64,000 bases of DNA from Hypomyces perniciosus (lineage: Eukaryota > Ascomycota > Sordariomycetes > Hypocreales > Hypocreaceae). Of this stretch, positions 22,823 to 35,432 are shown piece after piece (the stretch's first letter is position 1; each line of letters opens with the position of its first letter). Made by a program: the position numbers and the translations under genes. The stretch is from the NCBI GenBank assembly GCA_008477525.1, contig SPDT01000006.1:1949501-2013500 (forward strand), given 5' to 3'. Below the pieces are notes generated by a model. The model did no database searches and was not told where the DNA came from. It saw nothing but the letters and a program-made list of their open reading frames with translations.

Positions 22823-25607
22823 TCAGAAGGGAAAGAGATTCGGATCAGGGAGTAGCCCCTGAAAAGCGGATGAGAACCACGGTTCGTTCATGACTATTCT
22901 AGCGCCGTTCTCATAAACGTCCTGTGAATCTGCGACGGTCATGCCTAGGCCCTCAAAGTCGAAATCGGAAGGCATGACGCCCATGTCCAGGTCTAGAGGC
23001 ATCGCCTGGGTACCAGCAGCAGTAGACGACATCCACGATTGGAACGCCGGCGCCATGGCGGGGTCCAGGTCCGTGGCGGGACCTGAGGCTGAACCAGAGG
23101 CTGATGACGAGCCTCCTGGAATCTGGGGCAAGGGGCAGGTCGATGCAGACCCAGGGGGTGGCGTGTCGGTGGATGAGACGCTGTCGTGGAAGAAGGGCTG
23201 AGAAACATGACGCGTGCCAAATATGAGGCGGCGGTTGTTCGAATCTCGACCTGTAGCTACCTCGGAAAGGAGCTGGAGGGGAGTATTGGCTATCGGTTGC
23301 TGAGGCAGCTGTTGTTCTTGTTGCTGCGGTTGCGAACCACCCTGAGATTGATGGCGCATCTGGTGGGATGAAGAGGAAGAAGCCCCTTCACCAAGAGTAG
23401 CATCAGGTCCTGCGGAACCCGAATCCCTTCCTCCTCCCTTTCCCTGCTTGAAAAACCAGCTCCGCAGCATCGCAAGAACCACCAAAAACTTGGTCGCGGG
23501 ACGGCATTTGTTGTCAGCAGCTGTAGCACGGAATTTTTCAAGTAGCGCCTCAAGATAGTACTCAACACGCATGTTGTCCTTGTTAATGACCTTGCCCATT
23601 TCTGAGTCTGGACTCGACGCAGAAAAATACATCTTGATGAGAATGACGACACCGTACGCTACCCGCATGAAATTGAAAACGGGGAGGCAGCGAATGCTAA
23701 GAACATCCATCGATAGGAAGGTATCAAAGATGCCGTCAATGGATGTTAGGCATGCCGATAGTGCGTTGATATGCGATGCCGAGAGAGGCTCCGAACTGAC
23801 AATGCCATCTTTAAGGGCATCAGTATTGAACGGCGGTCGCCATTGGTCAGGTGAGGATTCAGTGTGTAGAGCCATCTCATGCATGTAGAGATTGACGGTG
23901 CTGAAGCCAAGTCGAAGGGATGCTATGTATGCGATGTTAGTGATTCCAAGCCAACTGGAAAATATGAAGACGGAATGCAAGAGGCGACTCACGTTGCATC
24001 ATATTATTAGGAACAGAGGCAAAATACTTATCAAAGTCTCGTTCCAATGCCCTCAGAGCGTACTGTGTCCTCACATCTGTGATATTAACCATGGCTGAGG
24101 GATCATCCAAGGAGAACTGCGCGCCGACTTCCTCCGCCAGACGATGCGTCCACACCAGGTGGCAAAAGTACTTATCTGTTGGGGCGGCCTCGGGTGACGT
24201 CTCCAAGATCTCTATGCTTTCCGCCATGAAGGGAGCCCAACGGATCAGGTTCGGCCGGTGCATCGACATGGATGTGTTGAGCGCCAGGAAGAAACATGTT
24301 AACCAAGTCCGCCTACACTCAATGCTCGTCGGATCGGGCCTTGGGTTGTGTCGGAGAGGCGGCGGCCCGCGCTTCGGCATACACTTCCTTCCCAAGCCAA
24401 TGTCAATGGCCATGACGGCCGCAATGTGGATGAGCTGGTAGAACTTGAGCTCCTCAAAGTGCTCTGGCGGCCAATACCAGATGACAGCGACGTGGATCGC
24501 CTGCACTAGCTCGAGGTTCTTCTCCCCTGTCACAATGACCTTCTCCGCGAAGAGCTGCATCAGTTCCTTCTGCAGCACCCGTTGGAGCGAATGGTCTTCG
24601 CCTGTCGCCGCAGCCATGATGGCCAGGAACAGTGTTGGCTTCGTCTTGCGAAGCTCCATGACAGTCGTGCTCGGAGGGAAAACCACGGCGGGCAGATGTT
24701 TCACCATGTGGTCCATGTACTTGCAGAACAACGAGGCTGCGTCCTCCATGGTGATGAGTCCACGGTCAACAATGTCGCCCTCATTGGGCCTGGAGAAGCC
24801 TGACCAGGCTGCTGGGGTTGTTGTAGCTGATTTGCGCTCTTCGTTACTACTCCCGTGGCTCTCATGCGCTTTCCTCTTCTGTCCAGCCATCACGATGGGC
24901 GGTTGATATGCATCCGTGTGATCCTGGGACGTCCGTACTGGACCTGGTGTTGGAGCCGATTGCATTAATGGCGATGTCTCCATATCACCCCAAGGCCTCG
25001 GGCCTCCACCCCCCCAGCCTGGGCCATATCCAGACCCGGCCGATGATTCCGATGCGTGGCGATGTTGTCCCGCAGCACTCCCAGTCGCCGGGAACGGAGG
25101 GCCACCTGGTGCTGCAGCTCTGGCTTGCAAACTCGCCGTCAAGGCATCGATCTTTTTCTCCAGCTCTGACACCCGACTATCCGTCTTCTTTTGTCGTTTC
25201 CTCGTCGGCATCGTTACGACGCAATTGCGGCCCGCCTTGCGGCATCGTTTGCACGGCTCGCCCTCAACAGGGTCAGGCTCACATCGAACCTTCAGCCCGC
25301 GACATGCCTCGCAGGCTCTCGCCTTCTTCGCATCGCCGCCATCCTGATCAACGCCTTGCTGTTGCTGTTGCAGCCCCTCCTGTCCTCCGTGATGCTCATG
25401 TTTACCAGGTGTACTCGTACTCCCGATAGTAGTCGATGACGGCGTATCGGCGTTCTCTTGTCCGCGGTGGGGAGGAGGCAGATTCGCTGTCTGAGCAAGC
25501 TGAGTCGACGGCGACGGCGCAGAAGAACTCGCAGGCCGCGCAGCCGTTTTGGACGAGACACCGTGCTCACCAGCACTGTCAGATGTAAGTCGCGGATCGA
25601 GCTCCAT
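22823..25607 (-). CDS. Zn2Cys6 fungal transcription factor (War1-like)
   Basis: Exons on the minus strand are 25607-23993 and 23922-22823, giving 904 aa. The 70-nt intron joins NNMMQ to PSLRLGFSTV. The start chosen is MELDPRL; an in-frame ATG 21 codons upstream is possible. A disordered Ser/Gln-rich N terminus leads to the zinc cluster CEACRGLKVRC..CKRCRKAGRNC (CX2CX6CX9CX2CX6C), about residues 99-129. A basic linker and a short coiled coil SRVSELEKKIDALTASLQ follow, as in dimeric regulators. The middle holds the fungal-specific regulatory region, including ALNTSMSMHRPNLIRW. The acidic C terminus may activate transcription. The cluster and linker resemble the War1 weak-acid-response group, but that assignment is by eye. 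Confidence 0.82.
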
Positions 25608-26680
25608 CAACGGAAGCGTTTTTGTTGCGGTATCTCCCTGGGTAAACAAAATTGCGAGTGCTAGCATCAATGCCCTGTTGATAGTAGTGATTCACGGCAG
25701 TGTTTGCCTCCGAACATCCGACTTTGGTGCACCGACCTGCCGACTCCTCTGAGGTCAGACAGCTTATGTAATCGAATGTTGGGCAAAACGTCCCTTTAAT
25801 GGGCCCAACCTCAAAAGCTGGATTAAAACTCGAGATGAAGTTCTATAACATGCTGTCTGGGCTGGGGCAATAAGAAGAGTCACATTGTCCTAGCTGGCTA
25901 AGGCTGAAGGCGGCGTGTGGCAGCGTACCCCCCTTACTACATCAATTGATGGGCCTTTAATTCCCTATAAACTCCGGTGATGCCGACCACACTGGTCTTG
26001 GCTTGAGCATTCACTCGTTCAACGCCGACTCGCCGTCTATGTGCACACATGGAGTACTCACTACTAATAGGGAATACAATAATAGGATAGGTACTACTAG
26101 TCAATTACCAGGGATCGAAGATTCCTTCAAAGGTATCATGCAATTTATTTGCCACTATCCATCATGAGCTTCATCTCTCCGATCTCATAGCTACCATCAC
26201 CAGAAGCAGCAGTTGTCCACCTATTAAAGTCATTTTTGATGAGAAACGCCGCGGTGAGCATCCCAAACCGGCTCTTCCGCCTTCGAGAACAATGACCTAG
26301 CCGCCCCAACATCTCAGCTTAACTCCGAGACCGTTTTCCCAAGCCATATACAATGTCCTCACACAGAAGCAATTCGGCAAACGCATTTCCCACCATGTTC
26401 TTGCTCAGCGAAACACCTAACTCATGGCTACCCAGGGCCGACAGCGTAGGGGCATGCAATATCCAGACATGCGCTTTACATCTCTCACTCCCGAAAAAGA
26501 AAATAACCCCAAGCACATGCAACCAAATGAATAAGCCCCGTGTATTTATGAACATGATGAAAGGAAAAAAAGAAGAAATGTAAATCAACATGGTATCATC
26601 GCTAGCAGTGAAGGGGGCAGTGTCATGAACGAAAAGATGATTGGGTTGATTCGAATTTTATCCGACAGGTATTATGAAGT
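25608..26680. promoter_or_regulatory. upstream region of the Zn2Cys6 gene / 3' region of the RhoGAP gene
   Basis: Both neighbours are on the minus strand, so this stretch holds the RhoGAP 3' end and the promoter of the regulator. No motif or gene stands out beyond short direct TACTA words near 26080-26100. Confidence 0.45.
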
Positions 26681-29600
26681 TCAAAAATGCGCTTCTTCGC
26701 GCAAGCGACTCTTTGATCCCTGCTGCGGCTGGGAGCTTGGGGTGCCGCCCAACAGAATAGTGCTTTCGCGACGTTTGGCTTGGTCATGTGCCGGAGCACT
26801 GCTGTTTGACTCTTCTGTTTGGTATTGAGATCGGTCGTACCCAGGGCTAGCCCGATGGGTCGACTGAGGGGTTTGTCCCTCATATCCTGCGCCATACCCC
26901 GGCTCATAAGCCGGCTGGGATGGGACAGGTGTCCTAGGACCTTGAAAAAGCAGATAGGACGGCTCGTAGCTCTGGCGAGATGCCCCGGACGGTGTTGGTG
27001 ACCCTCGAGCAGTGTTCAGATTCATCAGAAGTGGGGGCGTCGGAGTCAATCTCGAATGGTCTCGCATGGACTCTGTCCACAGCTGCCGATGAGGCGAAGC
27101 GCTACCCGATGATGTTGATGGACGACCTGGCGGTTCGAAGCGGGGCGTTGACTCGGGCCGACCTTGGACTTCTGGTTCAGATGTCGGAGATGGAAGCTCA
27201 TACTCTTCAGGGTCGATTCCAAATATAGCTTCATAGTTCTGAAGGAATATAGCAAATACCGGTGCCGGGATGTTGAGTGTTGGCGAGAAGACTATTCCAA
27301 CATTGCGCACTGTCATTTTGTTGATATCCGCATTGTTAATGATCCTGATCAGAAACGAAATCAGATACTTGAGCAAAGTTGCATTCGCCTGGGGGAGTTT
27401 CTGCACAAGCTCGCTCAGAGCAGTCATCTTCTCAGTCCGATCAGTCATTTCAGTTGTTGCCAAAAATTCGAGATGAAGATCCCTTGTTAGGATGGTCGTG
27501 GGAAGCTCTCGGAGGTAAAGCTTCAGCAAGGACGCCACCGCATGGATATCATAATACTGCTCGTCCGTAACCAGATTAACATCACTTTCTATGTTGAAAC
27601 GTTCCCGAAGCTGCTTAATGACCACATTCGAGCCACTAAGTCGAAAGATGCCCTCCTCGAGGACTGCGTTTTGGGATTCCAGATACTGGATACAACGATA
27701 TACCACAGAAGGAAGTGGGACGTTGACATCCACTGGTGGATTGTATCGGACAGCTTCGCCCAAAGGTGCGCCAAACACAGCGCGTACTGGGCCATGATAT
27801 GCGCCTTGCGGTGGTGTAGCACTAAATCCACTCTCACTTCCCCCAAACATTGACTCTTGGCCATCTGATGAAGTACGCGCTTTGGGGCCAAACCCAAAGA
27901 AACTCCTCTTTCTCTGCTTCTTCTCATCGTACGTGGGTGCAAGACCCGTCCTGTTTCCCCATGCAGCAGCATCTGAAATGATTTGGGGATCTTTCGGCCC
28001 TGAAATAATCTTCGGATGAAAGTCTCCACTTCCGTGATTCTCAGAATGACCTCCTGCAGTCTTGGGTCGACCCCCGGGCTCTCTTTGGGGCGCGTCTCCT
28101 GCATGGGTGGTGTCATATCTCACGCCGATTAACGTGTCTGAGTCAGTGGTCTGATGTGATTTAGATTTTTTAGATTTACCTCCACCGGTCAACTGCTCTC
28201 CAGAACGATCGTGCCCATTTGACTTGGCGCTAGGTAACCCCTCGTCAGGGTCTCGATAGTAGATCCATTGGAGCAGACTCTCCACCCAGAGATCTCGTTC
28301 TTTGTCACTTTCCGCACACAAAACGTGTTTGACGTGGCTGCTGGAATCCTTCTTCTTGGGCTCGAGAATGAGGAAAGCGTGGCGATATTGACCGTCCAAT
28401 TCTCCGTCGTTAGCTTGAGGCGCCGGTGAGTTAGCATCACTGTTGTGAGACTGTTTGCCGATATGCGCGTACTGGAGCTTTATCGTTCCTAGATGAGCGC
28501 CACCAGGAGTTTCATAGTATTTGAGATGAGGCCCATCAAGGACAAAGAATCTTGACTTCCAGCCACCAAAATTCTTGCCCTTCTTCGTAAGGTATCCCTG
28601 TCGAGTCGACCGGCCTTCAGGTTTGTTAGATTTTGAATCAGAATTGTGACGGGCCGAATGTCCCGTCTCATCTGCATTTGGTGGCAAAGTGTTTGTTGAA
28701 AGATACTTGCAAAGTTCTACAGCGGTCGCCGTGTCAAGAGGAGTGTTCAGAAGCTCATCCATATATTGATCCAAAGCCAAACGCCGGGCATCTAGTTTTG
28801 CAGGGGCATGTCCACTGAATAAGGCGCGGTCGGGTGTTTTGGCTGTAAATGCGGCGCATTGCTTTAAGCGCTGGTCCAGCTTTGCGAGAGATGTCGAGTC
28901 CTTCTCCACACGCCAAAACTCTCCCCCATCGGCCCGCGAAATAATGGCAAGTGTGAAGACGGGATCCTCTTCGAGTTGGGTTAGCGATATCAAACTCGCT
29001 CTGGATGGTTTCATGCGAGACGAAGCCACCTTGACGTCGACGGACGGGAGGGCATTCGGTGGGAGTAGAAGATCAGGATACTCTTCAGTAACTAGTCCCT
29101 TGTAGACCTTGGTCCGTTCAGTTGGGCTGGATCGACCTTTGGTGTGGCTAGATTGTTGGCCTCTATCCATAACCACCTGAGCGATATTCATGGGTTGAGT
29201 GGAAGGTGTTCTGTCTCCCGACGACAAACCCGGCGGCGACACCAAAGGCGTGCCCGGAGGAAGAGGGATTGGCTGGCGTGGCGGCCGGGGAGACAACGGT
29301 GCTCCTCGCGGGGACATCGGAGGGGCCATGAGGGACGACTTCCCATTACCAAATGGTCTGGGGCTTGCAGGCAGTCCGGGGCTCATCAAAGGAGCGGTTA
29401 GCTCCCTTGGTTTGGTTCCATTCAGTACCGCATCTAGTGACACTGATGCAACCTCTTGCTGGGTATTTGGAGGCATGGTCGGGGGGTTTCTAGGAGACAC
29501 TCCCTTGCTGGATTTGCTCTTCTTCGATACGCTCCGCGCCTCTGCCTCTTTGATGGCCAAAATCGCGCGCTCCCGATCGTCTTCCTCGCGTGTCCTTCGC

Positions 29601-31049
29601 CGGCCACGCTTCTCGTGCGCAATCTGGTCTGCTTCCAAGAGATCATCATATTCGGAATCGGTTTCATCCTCGACGGCCGGGGCGTCTAGGTGACGTCGGA
29701 TTTCCTGCCTTAACTGCAGGGGTGCAGGAGGCCCTTTCCGAGGTGGCGAAGGGAACTTGGCAAGGCTTTCGTCAGGCTGTGGTGTGGGTTCCATCACTGT
29801 AACGGTTGGTGGGGAGTGCGCCGCAGCAGGCGGTTTTGGCGGCGGAACCTGGGGCGGGTCGCTTGGCAGGCCGCGGGACGGGGGTAATAAGACATCGAAG
29901 GGTATCTCCTTCAGCTGCTCCTCACTCTTTTCCCTCCATGCCTTGTCGGCAGCCCTGTCGTCCTCTTCGTGGTCGAAATGATCGAGTGCATGTTCTTGAG
30001 GCTTGGGCATAGCGGCAGGGGTGGCGTTCAAAAGCCTTGCCGCAGCCGGAGGGGGCGTTTGTATTTGATCCGCAGGCGGTGTTATCGGATACGGAGCCAG
30101 AGTCATGCCAATAGGAGAAGGCATATTCTGATCGTCTCTGTCTAGTTTTGGGGAATTTGGCAATGGTGCCACAGGATCCTTGGGGGACTCGGCTTCCGTT
30201 TGTAGTTCAGTCACGTCGACACGCTTGTCTGTATCTTGGCCGCCTGCAATCTTGATCGCGACCGGATTGGCCATCAGTTCCTTTAACTTTTTCCTATACC
30301 TATCCTTCTCTTTGAGAGCTGCCTCCAGGTCTTTATTCAGTCCCAGAATCATGGCTCGTTGCTTGTCTACCAAGCGCCATAACTGGCTATTTTGCTGTGC
30401 TTGGGACTGCTTCTCTTTAAGGAGATACTGAATAACAGCCTCGGGGCTCCCCGCCGTTTTAATCAGTTTGGCTATATCTTCGGCATTTTGCTGGCTATTC
30501 GGGGGGCTATTTGATTGCGGATTCACTGAGATGGAGGATATGACGCTGTCGATGGAGGATTTTCGCGGGAAGCCTTCTGCAGCACCGCTCTGCGCGGCGA
30601 CTATTGCCGGATTGACCATGACCGATTGTGAGGCCATGTGTGGGCCTTCGGCAGCCTTCGGGGTCACTGGATCGGAAACGCTCTGAGTGGCATTCGGGGC
30701 GACGGGGAAGTTGAGTCTGCGAGGCGCGTGTTAGAGCGTGTCAGGCCTATCATTTGTCCCAGCTAGGTACTGATGGGAATGCAATTGACAGAGGCGCAAT
30801 GGGCCTATCTCAGAGACGAACCTTGGGCTCTCTTCTTCAGGAGTTGAAGGAGTGGACGAATCGGAGTAGAAAGTTGTATACCCAGGAGACGTTGGAGTAG
30901 TATTGCCGCGGGACGGCGAGACAATGGGCGGTGGTCGTATTTGGCCTGTGGCGCCAGTGTTCGACCAAGGAGGGCTCGTGCTTGTTGAAGAAGAAAAAGC
31001 GACGTGGGTCGGCGTTGACAGGGGACTTGGGACAGAAGGTCGTGAAGAT
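26681..31049 (-). CDS. Bem3-like PX-PH-RhoGAP protein (Rho/Cdc42 GAP)
   Basis: The large exon is 30716-26681. It is preceded by a 105-nt intron (30821-30717, acceptor with ctaac branch) and an exon from about 31049 to 30822 rich in Ser/Pro/Thr. That upstream exon has no ATG and starts after a cag acceptor, so at least one more 5' exon is needed; I could not resolve the true start. A short N-terminal coiled coil comes first (QLWRLVDKQRAMILGLNKDL). Long Pro-rich disordered regions follow. Then come a PX-like domain (about 28960-28690 on the map), a PH domain (RQGYLTKKGKNFGGWKSRFF, about 28600-28240) and a RhoGAP domain (about 27780-27195) with the arginine finger GIFRLSGSN. This order matches yeast Bem3, a GAP for Cdc42 in polarity. 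The C-terminal tail is disordered. Confidence 0.85.
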
Positions 31050-32618
31050 CTGGAAGATGGTATCCGGACGTGTCAGCAAAGACGACAATTGGGACGCAGA
31101 ACGGGTAGTAGAGGCAGTTCCACGACAGGACGCCAGCAGGTAGTTCGCAGGATAGTAGGAGTAGTAGGAGGAGTACGAGTAGTAGCGGCCAGGTGAAACC
31201 GGGGCGCGAGGAATGGGGCAACCTTGCACAACCTCGAGCCGCGATAGACGGCGATAGGATCATGAAGTAGGGGTAATTGGGCACGTATGTATGTGAAGTA
31301 CTCCGTAGTAGTACTAAAGGGGAAATGTAAGATGAAGTAATAATGCGAAAGACAGCGCGTGCAGTCTTGGTGCTACTGTGAGCGTAGCAGACATCACTCT
31401 CTGCGGGAGATGTCTGGGGCTGAAAGACGAGCACAGACGGCGGCCCGTGGGCTTTGGGCTAGCGATCCATGGGACGGTACGGAGAAGGTAGACTTGGGGT
31501 TCGCTTGGTTGCTCGCCTGCTTACCGTGTTGGCGCTCTGCCTGAGAAGAAGCCCACAGGCGACATGGGAGCGGATCGGGGCAGTTGGAACGATGGTCCAA
31601 CATGGAATGCTGTTGAGGGCCGGTCTGGTGTATCTGCGACAGTTGCCGTGCCTGCACCTATGCCTATGCCCATGCCCGTGTTTGTGTCCGGAGAGGCGTG
31701 GTCGCGGGGAGAGCCAGGTTGCGACATGGTCCGGACGCTGTGCGACGTGACGACTCACTCGACCAGTGCCTCAGCCAATTAGTACTCCGTACTGCTACTC
31801 CCAGCAAATGGCTGGGCTTGTCCCGGTTCCGCAGGGTCGCCGCGCGCGCTGCGAGGTTTCGAGACGCCTGCTTCGCTTCACCCTGATCCGCGTGGCATGC
31901 ACGTACCGAGACGGGGCCCTTGTTATGGGGGTGGTGGGAAATCGGTTGAGCACTCCGCACTGGGGAAGGGGGGAAGAGAGGGAAAAATAGTAGGGAAAAA
32001 GAAAAGCAATAAGAAGACAACGGCCAGAAAAGAGGGCCGAAAAGAACACGCAGCCCCGTCCTTTCCGGAAAGATGGGAATTACGGAGTCGTAGATACGTA
32101 GTACACAAGTACGGTATGATTGATGAGCACTAAGATTTAGGTATGATGTTGATGAGATTGCTGAGGAGCCCGACTTGGTTGGTCTGTTCCCCTGCCTGTG
32201 TGTGTCTCTTGATGTACATACCTAGGTAAGGGAGGTAGTGGAATGGTAGATGATCGGCCCTGTGAGCCAATAATACCGTAACGTCCATGAGAAGAGAGGG
32301 GAAATGCATTGGGCTCGCTCGCTGTTGCTTGAGGCGGCGCCTAATGGCATTAGGATTTGTTGCCTACAACATACTAAGCAGATAGGTAGATGCTGCTGCT
32401 TGGCTGCGTAGAATCAAGGTTTGCGAAAGGATGAAGAGCCAAAGGCCGATGGCGTGCTGCGTACGGAGTATAATAGTCGGCGAATAGAAAGAAGCGCATT
32501 AAGTAGTAGTAGTAGTAGGTACTTCGTACAGACACCCACTTTCCATCTAAATAGTACTCCTGGATGTGTATCGTCTGTCACTCGTCATTTCTCATCGTCA
32601 TTTCTCACAGTCAACTCA

Positions 32619-32723
32619 TCACAACCACAACCACAACCACAACCACAACCACAACCACAACCACAACCACAACCACAACCACAACCACAACCACAACCAC
32701 AACCACAACCACAACCACAACCA
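32619..32723. repeat. ACAACC hexanucleotide microsatellite
   Basis: About 17 uninterrupted copies of a 6-bp unit (ACAACC/CAACCA). It is open in all three plus frames (poly-QP, poly-TT, poly-HN), so frames spanning it, such as 32421-32858, are artefacts of the repeat. Confidence 0.92.
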
Positions 32724-35041
32724 GGTACTCAGCCCCTGCAGCTGTACGAGCCCATGCCGGCTGATACCCTGTCGTCTCTTCAATGTCTCTCGCTCTCTCT
32801 TTTATCTTTTATTTTTTTTCCCTCAGTGGGCGACATTCAGGGATCTCCCTCCTTCTGACCACTAAAGCGGCCTCGATGGCGCTGCATGTCGCCTTCGTAA
32901 ATTAAATGTAGGGAACGGTGGGGTATCGGCTAGAGGCTCACGGCGTTGGAGCATCTCCAATCAGCGCCTCTCCTGGAGCAACGACCAGCAGCACCTTTTA
33001 CCGCATCGAGCAGTCGGACCACATGGGCTTTCACCTCGTGATGATGCGCGCCAATGTAACTGGAACCAGTGGGGACATGATCATTTGAGTCTGACTTACA
33101 GGTACGAGCACTACTAGCAGTAGCACCACTACTCCGTACTAGTAGTACTATGATCAATGAGCAGCAGATCAAGGGGAACGAACGCGCCCTGCATTCATCA
33201 AACAAGCGCCACCACACCACGTTTTTCTCATCAATGCTCGGCCTGCAGAAGCCTATCTCCAGTTCCTGCAGGTACCATCTTGGAAAGGCGGGCCAACCAC
33301 TCCAAGTCACATGGTTCCCGTCTCACTCCCACCATCCATCTCCATCTCTCTAGACGCCGGGTGAGAACCCGTTTCTAACCTTAGTTACTATCTGCTAACT
33401 ACGAACAAATTGGTGCAAACGAGGACCAAGAAGCCACCCCCAGAGGAAATGCAAGCCACACTGTGGTGTCACATGAGGTGGCAAGAACACAGCGACCTTG
33501 GCGATTGTCATGAATGAATGGCACGCCTTGCTTTGTTTTACATGTACACCTAGTACGGAGCACACATCACCTGGTCCCTTCCCGTATAGACCAGAACGTC
33601 GCAGCATCATCTGGCCGAGAGTGGTCCGGATATCGGTCCGGCATCACCCACGACAGATCCCCCGTGGCCGAGGCCCGACTCCGTTGTGCGCGTACTCGCA
33701 TAATATTAGGAGACCCGGGCGATTCGGCTGCGTATCTACTCCGTACTGCCACTAGTATTACACACTAATACTAGTAGACTACTACTATCACCAACTCAGT
33801 CGTATTTTTGGTGGTTGCGAGACTTGGCGTCAAAGTTCGACAACAACTCCGCAGTAGTAATACATAGTTATATGAATCCGTACCTCGTACTCTGTAGCAA
33901 TGCAATGCTAATAATGCCGAGGAGTCTGGTGGCGGCTCCGGGATGGCACGCGTTCGTGTTGCCCCTGAAATACGGAGCAGAGTTGACCTATCTCACGATG
34001 CTGACCTCGTCTTCGGTCAGCTCATGCAAAAGGCGCACTAATGTAGTAGTATCAAGGTCTGTTAAAATGATGGAGGCTCTTCGGCCCGCCAATCATTGAC
34101 GCTATGCTTACCCCTTCATCCTTGCCCTCTGTTTTCTAGCATACTTTTGTATTTGCACCGTTCTTTTCTCTTGACTCTACTTCGTACTGGGCCATATTCT
34201 CATGCGTTATCATTATCAGCATGGCATTATTAGATAGCTGCTGGATGCGAACTTTTCGTTAAGCGCCCAAGATCCTTGTGGAGCTCACCACGGTGATTCC
34301 AACTAGCAAAGCCAAGAGCCACTTACTTAAACTAACAAATGCGCGTAACTCGCTTCGTGAATTTTACTACCACTAGGTACTACTATTTATTACTACTACT
34401 AGTACGGCGGCTAATATTTGACATCCGTCAAAACTCTAGAAGACTACTTGGAGGTGCAAGATGTTACAGTTGTTTCCCGGGCTTATACTTCGTAAATCGT
34501 TCAATACCCGTGCACACGAAGAAAAGCGAGTGGGAAACTGTTGAACATCCATATCCATGATTCCCATTGATCTTCAATTTCATGCATGTTCCCAGTAATC
34601 AGCCGAAAGATCTGAAACGTCGCAACCTGCTCACAAGGGCAGGGTCGAAGTAAATTTTAGGAATGAGTCTCGGCTTGGTTTCATGATGGTGCTTTGCAGG
34701 TCCAGGTCTATTTTTAGCCCTATTTTCATCATCTCGTCCGATATTTCGCATAGCGGAACTAAGACCAGATGAGATGGATCTGAAGAATGTGTCTTGGTCG
34801 AGGCCCTGATGATTATGCCTATCCAACCTCCACTGTGTACGAATAGTACCTCAATGTACTCCGTATTACGGAGTTCTTGTAAGAATGCAGTGCCTAAGCC
34901 TGAATCCCCTGGCACTAGCTCTCTCGATTGACCAGCCGTCCTAATAACTCATGCCGGACTTGGCAGTTAGCAAAATGTCTCCATAATCTGGCGCAGCACC
35001 ACAAAGCCATCCGGCCCCACTCCGGGATTCCTGTTTTGGGA

Positions 35042-35068
35042 CATGACGTGGTGGCTGTTCACGTCATG
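35042..35068. repeat. inverted CATGACGTG / CACGTCATG pair
   Basis: CATGACGTG at 35042-35050 and CACGTCATG at 35060-35068 form perfect 9-bp arms around 9 bases. Each arm contains a TGACGT/ACGTCA core, the half or full site of CREB/ATF-type bZIP factors. It lies about 365 bases upstream of the Pro/His-rich gene. A regulatory role is inference. Confidence 0.7.
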
Positions 35069-35432
35069 AGGTCCGCGCTCCAGGCTGTCCTGTCCGAATG
35101 ATGGCCAACATTTGCGTCCAAGACAAATACGCCCAGGAAAAAGTAAAGGTGCCTGATGTTTGGCTGCCTCGTGGTCGCTGCCTGCTGAGATCTCTCATTT
35201 ATTAGTCGATAACTCGAGCACTCGTCGAGACTATTTCATCTGCCTCTCATTGATCCTCCTGTCCTTGTACTACCCCCCTCAAAGAACCCCCTCCTCTTGG
35301 CTTTGGCTGCGCCATCAGGCGCCGACATATTCAGAACCGTTTCTGTCAAAGACTACGGCCTTACTCCCTCCTTCATCATCATCATCATCATCATCATCAT
35401 TAGCAGCTCGATTCCACCAAAGTCCATCCATC

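Larger units (their letters stand above)
31050..35432. other. 4.4-kb gene-poor interval
   Basis: It probably contains the unresolved first exon and promoter of the RhoGAP gene near 31050-31300. Beyond that no gene is supported. It carries exact motif copies at 31299, 31783, 32462, 33130, 33737 and 34857, a TACTTCGTA near 32520 and another near 34180, an ACAACC microsatellite, a CAT run near 35373-35400 and a TGACGT inverted repeat. Open frames here are short or are translations of the microsatellite. Confidence 0.5.

Noticed and set aside
30903..31196. Plus-strand frame opposite the RhoGAP 5' exon
   Set aside because: The minus strand gives spliced Ser/Pro-rich sequence in phase with the large exon; the plus frame has no conserved features.
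32421..32865. Frames encoding QP, TT or HN repeats
   Set aside because: Artefacts of the ACAACC microsatellite, open in all three frames.
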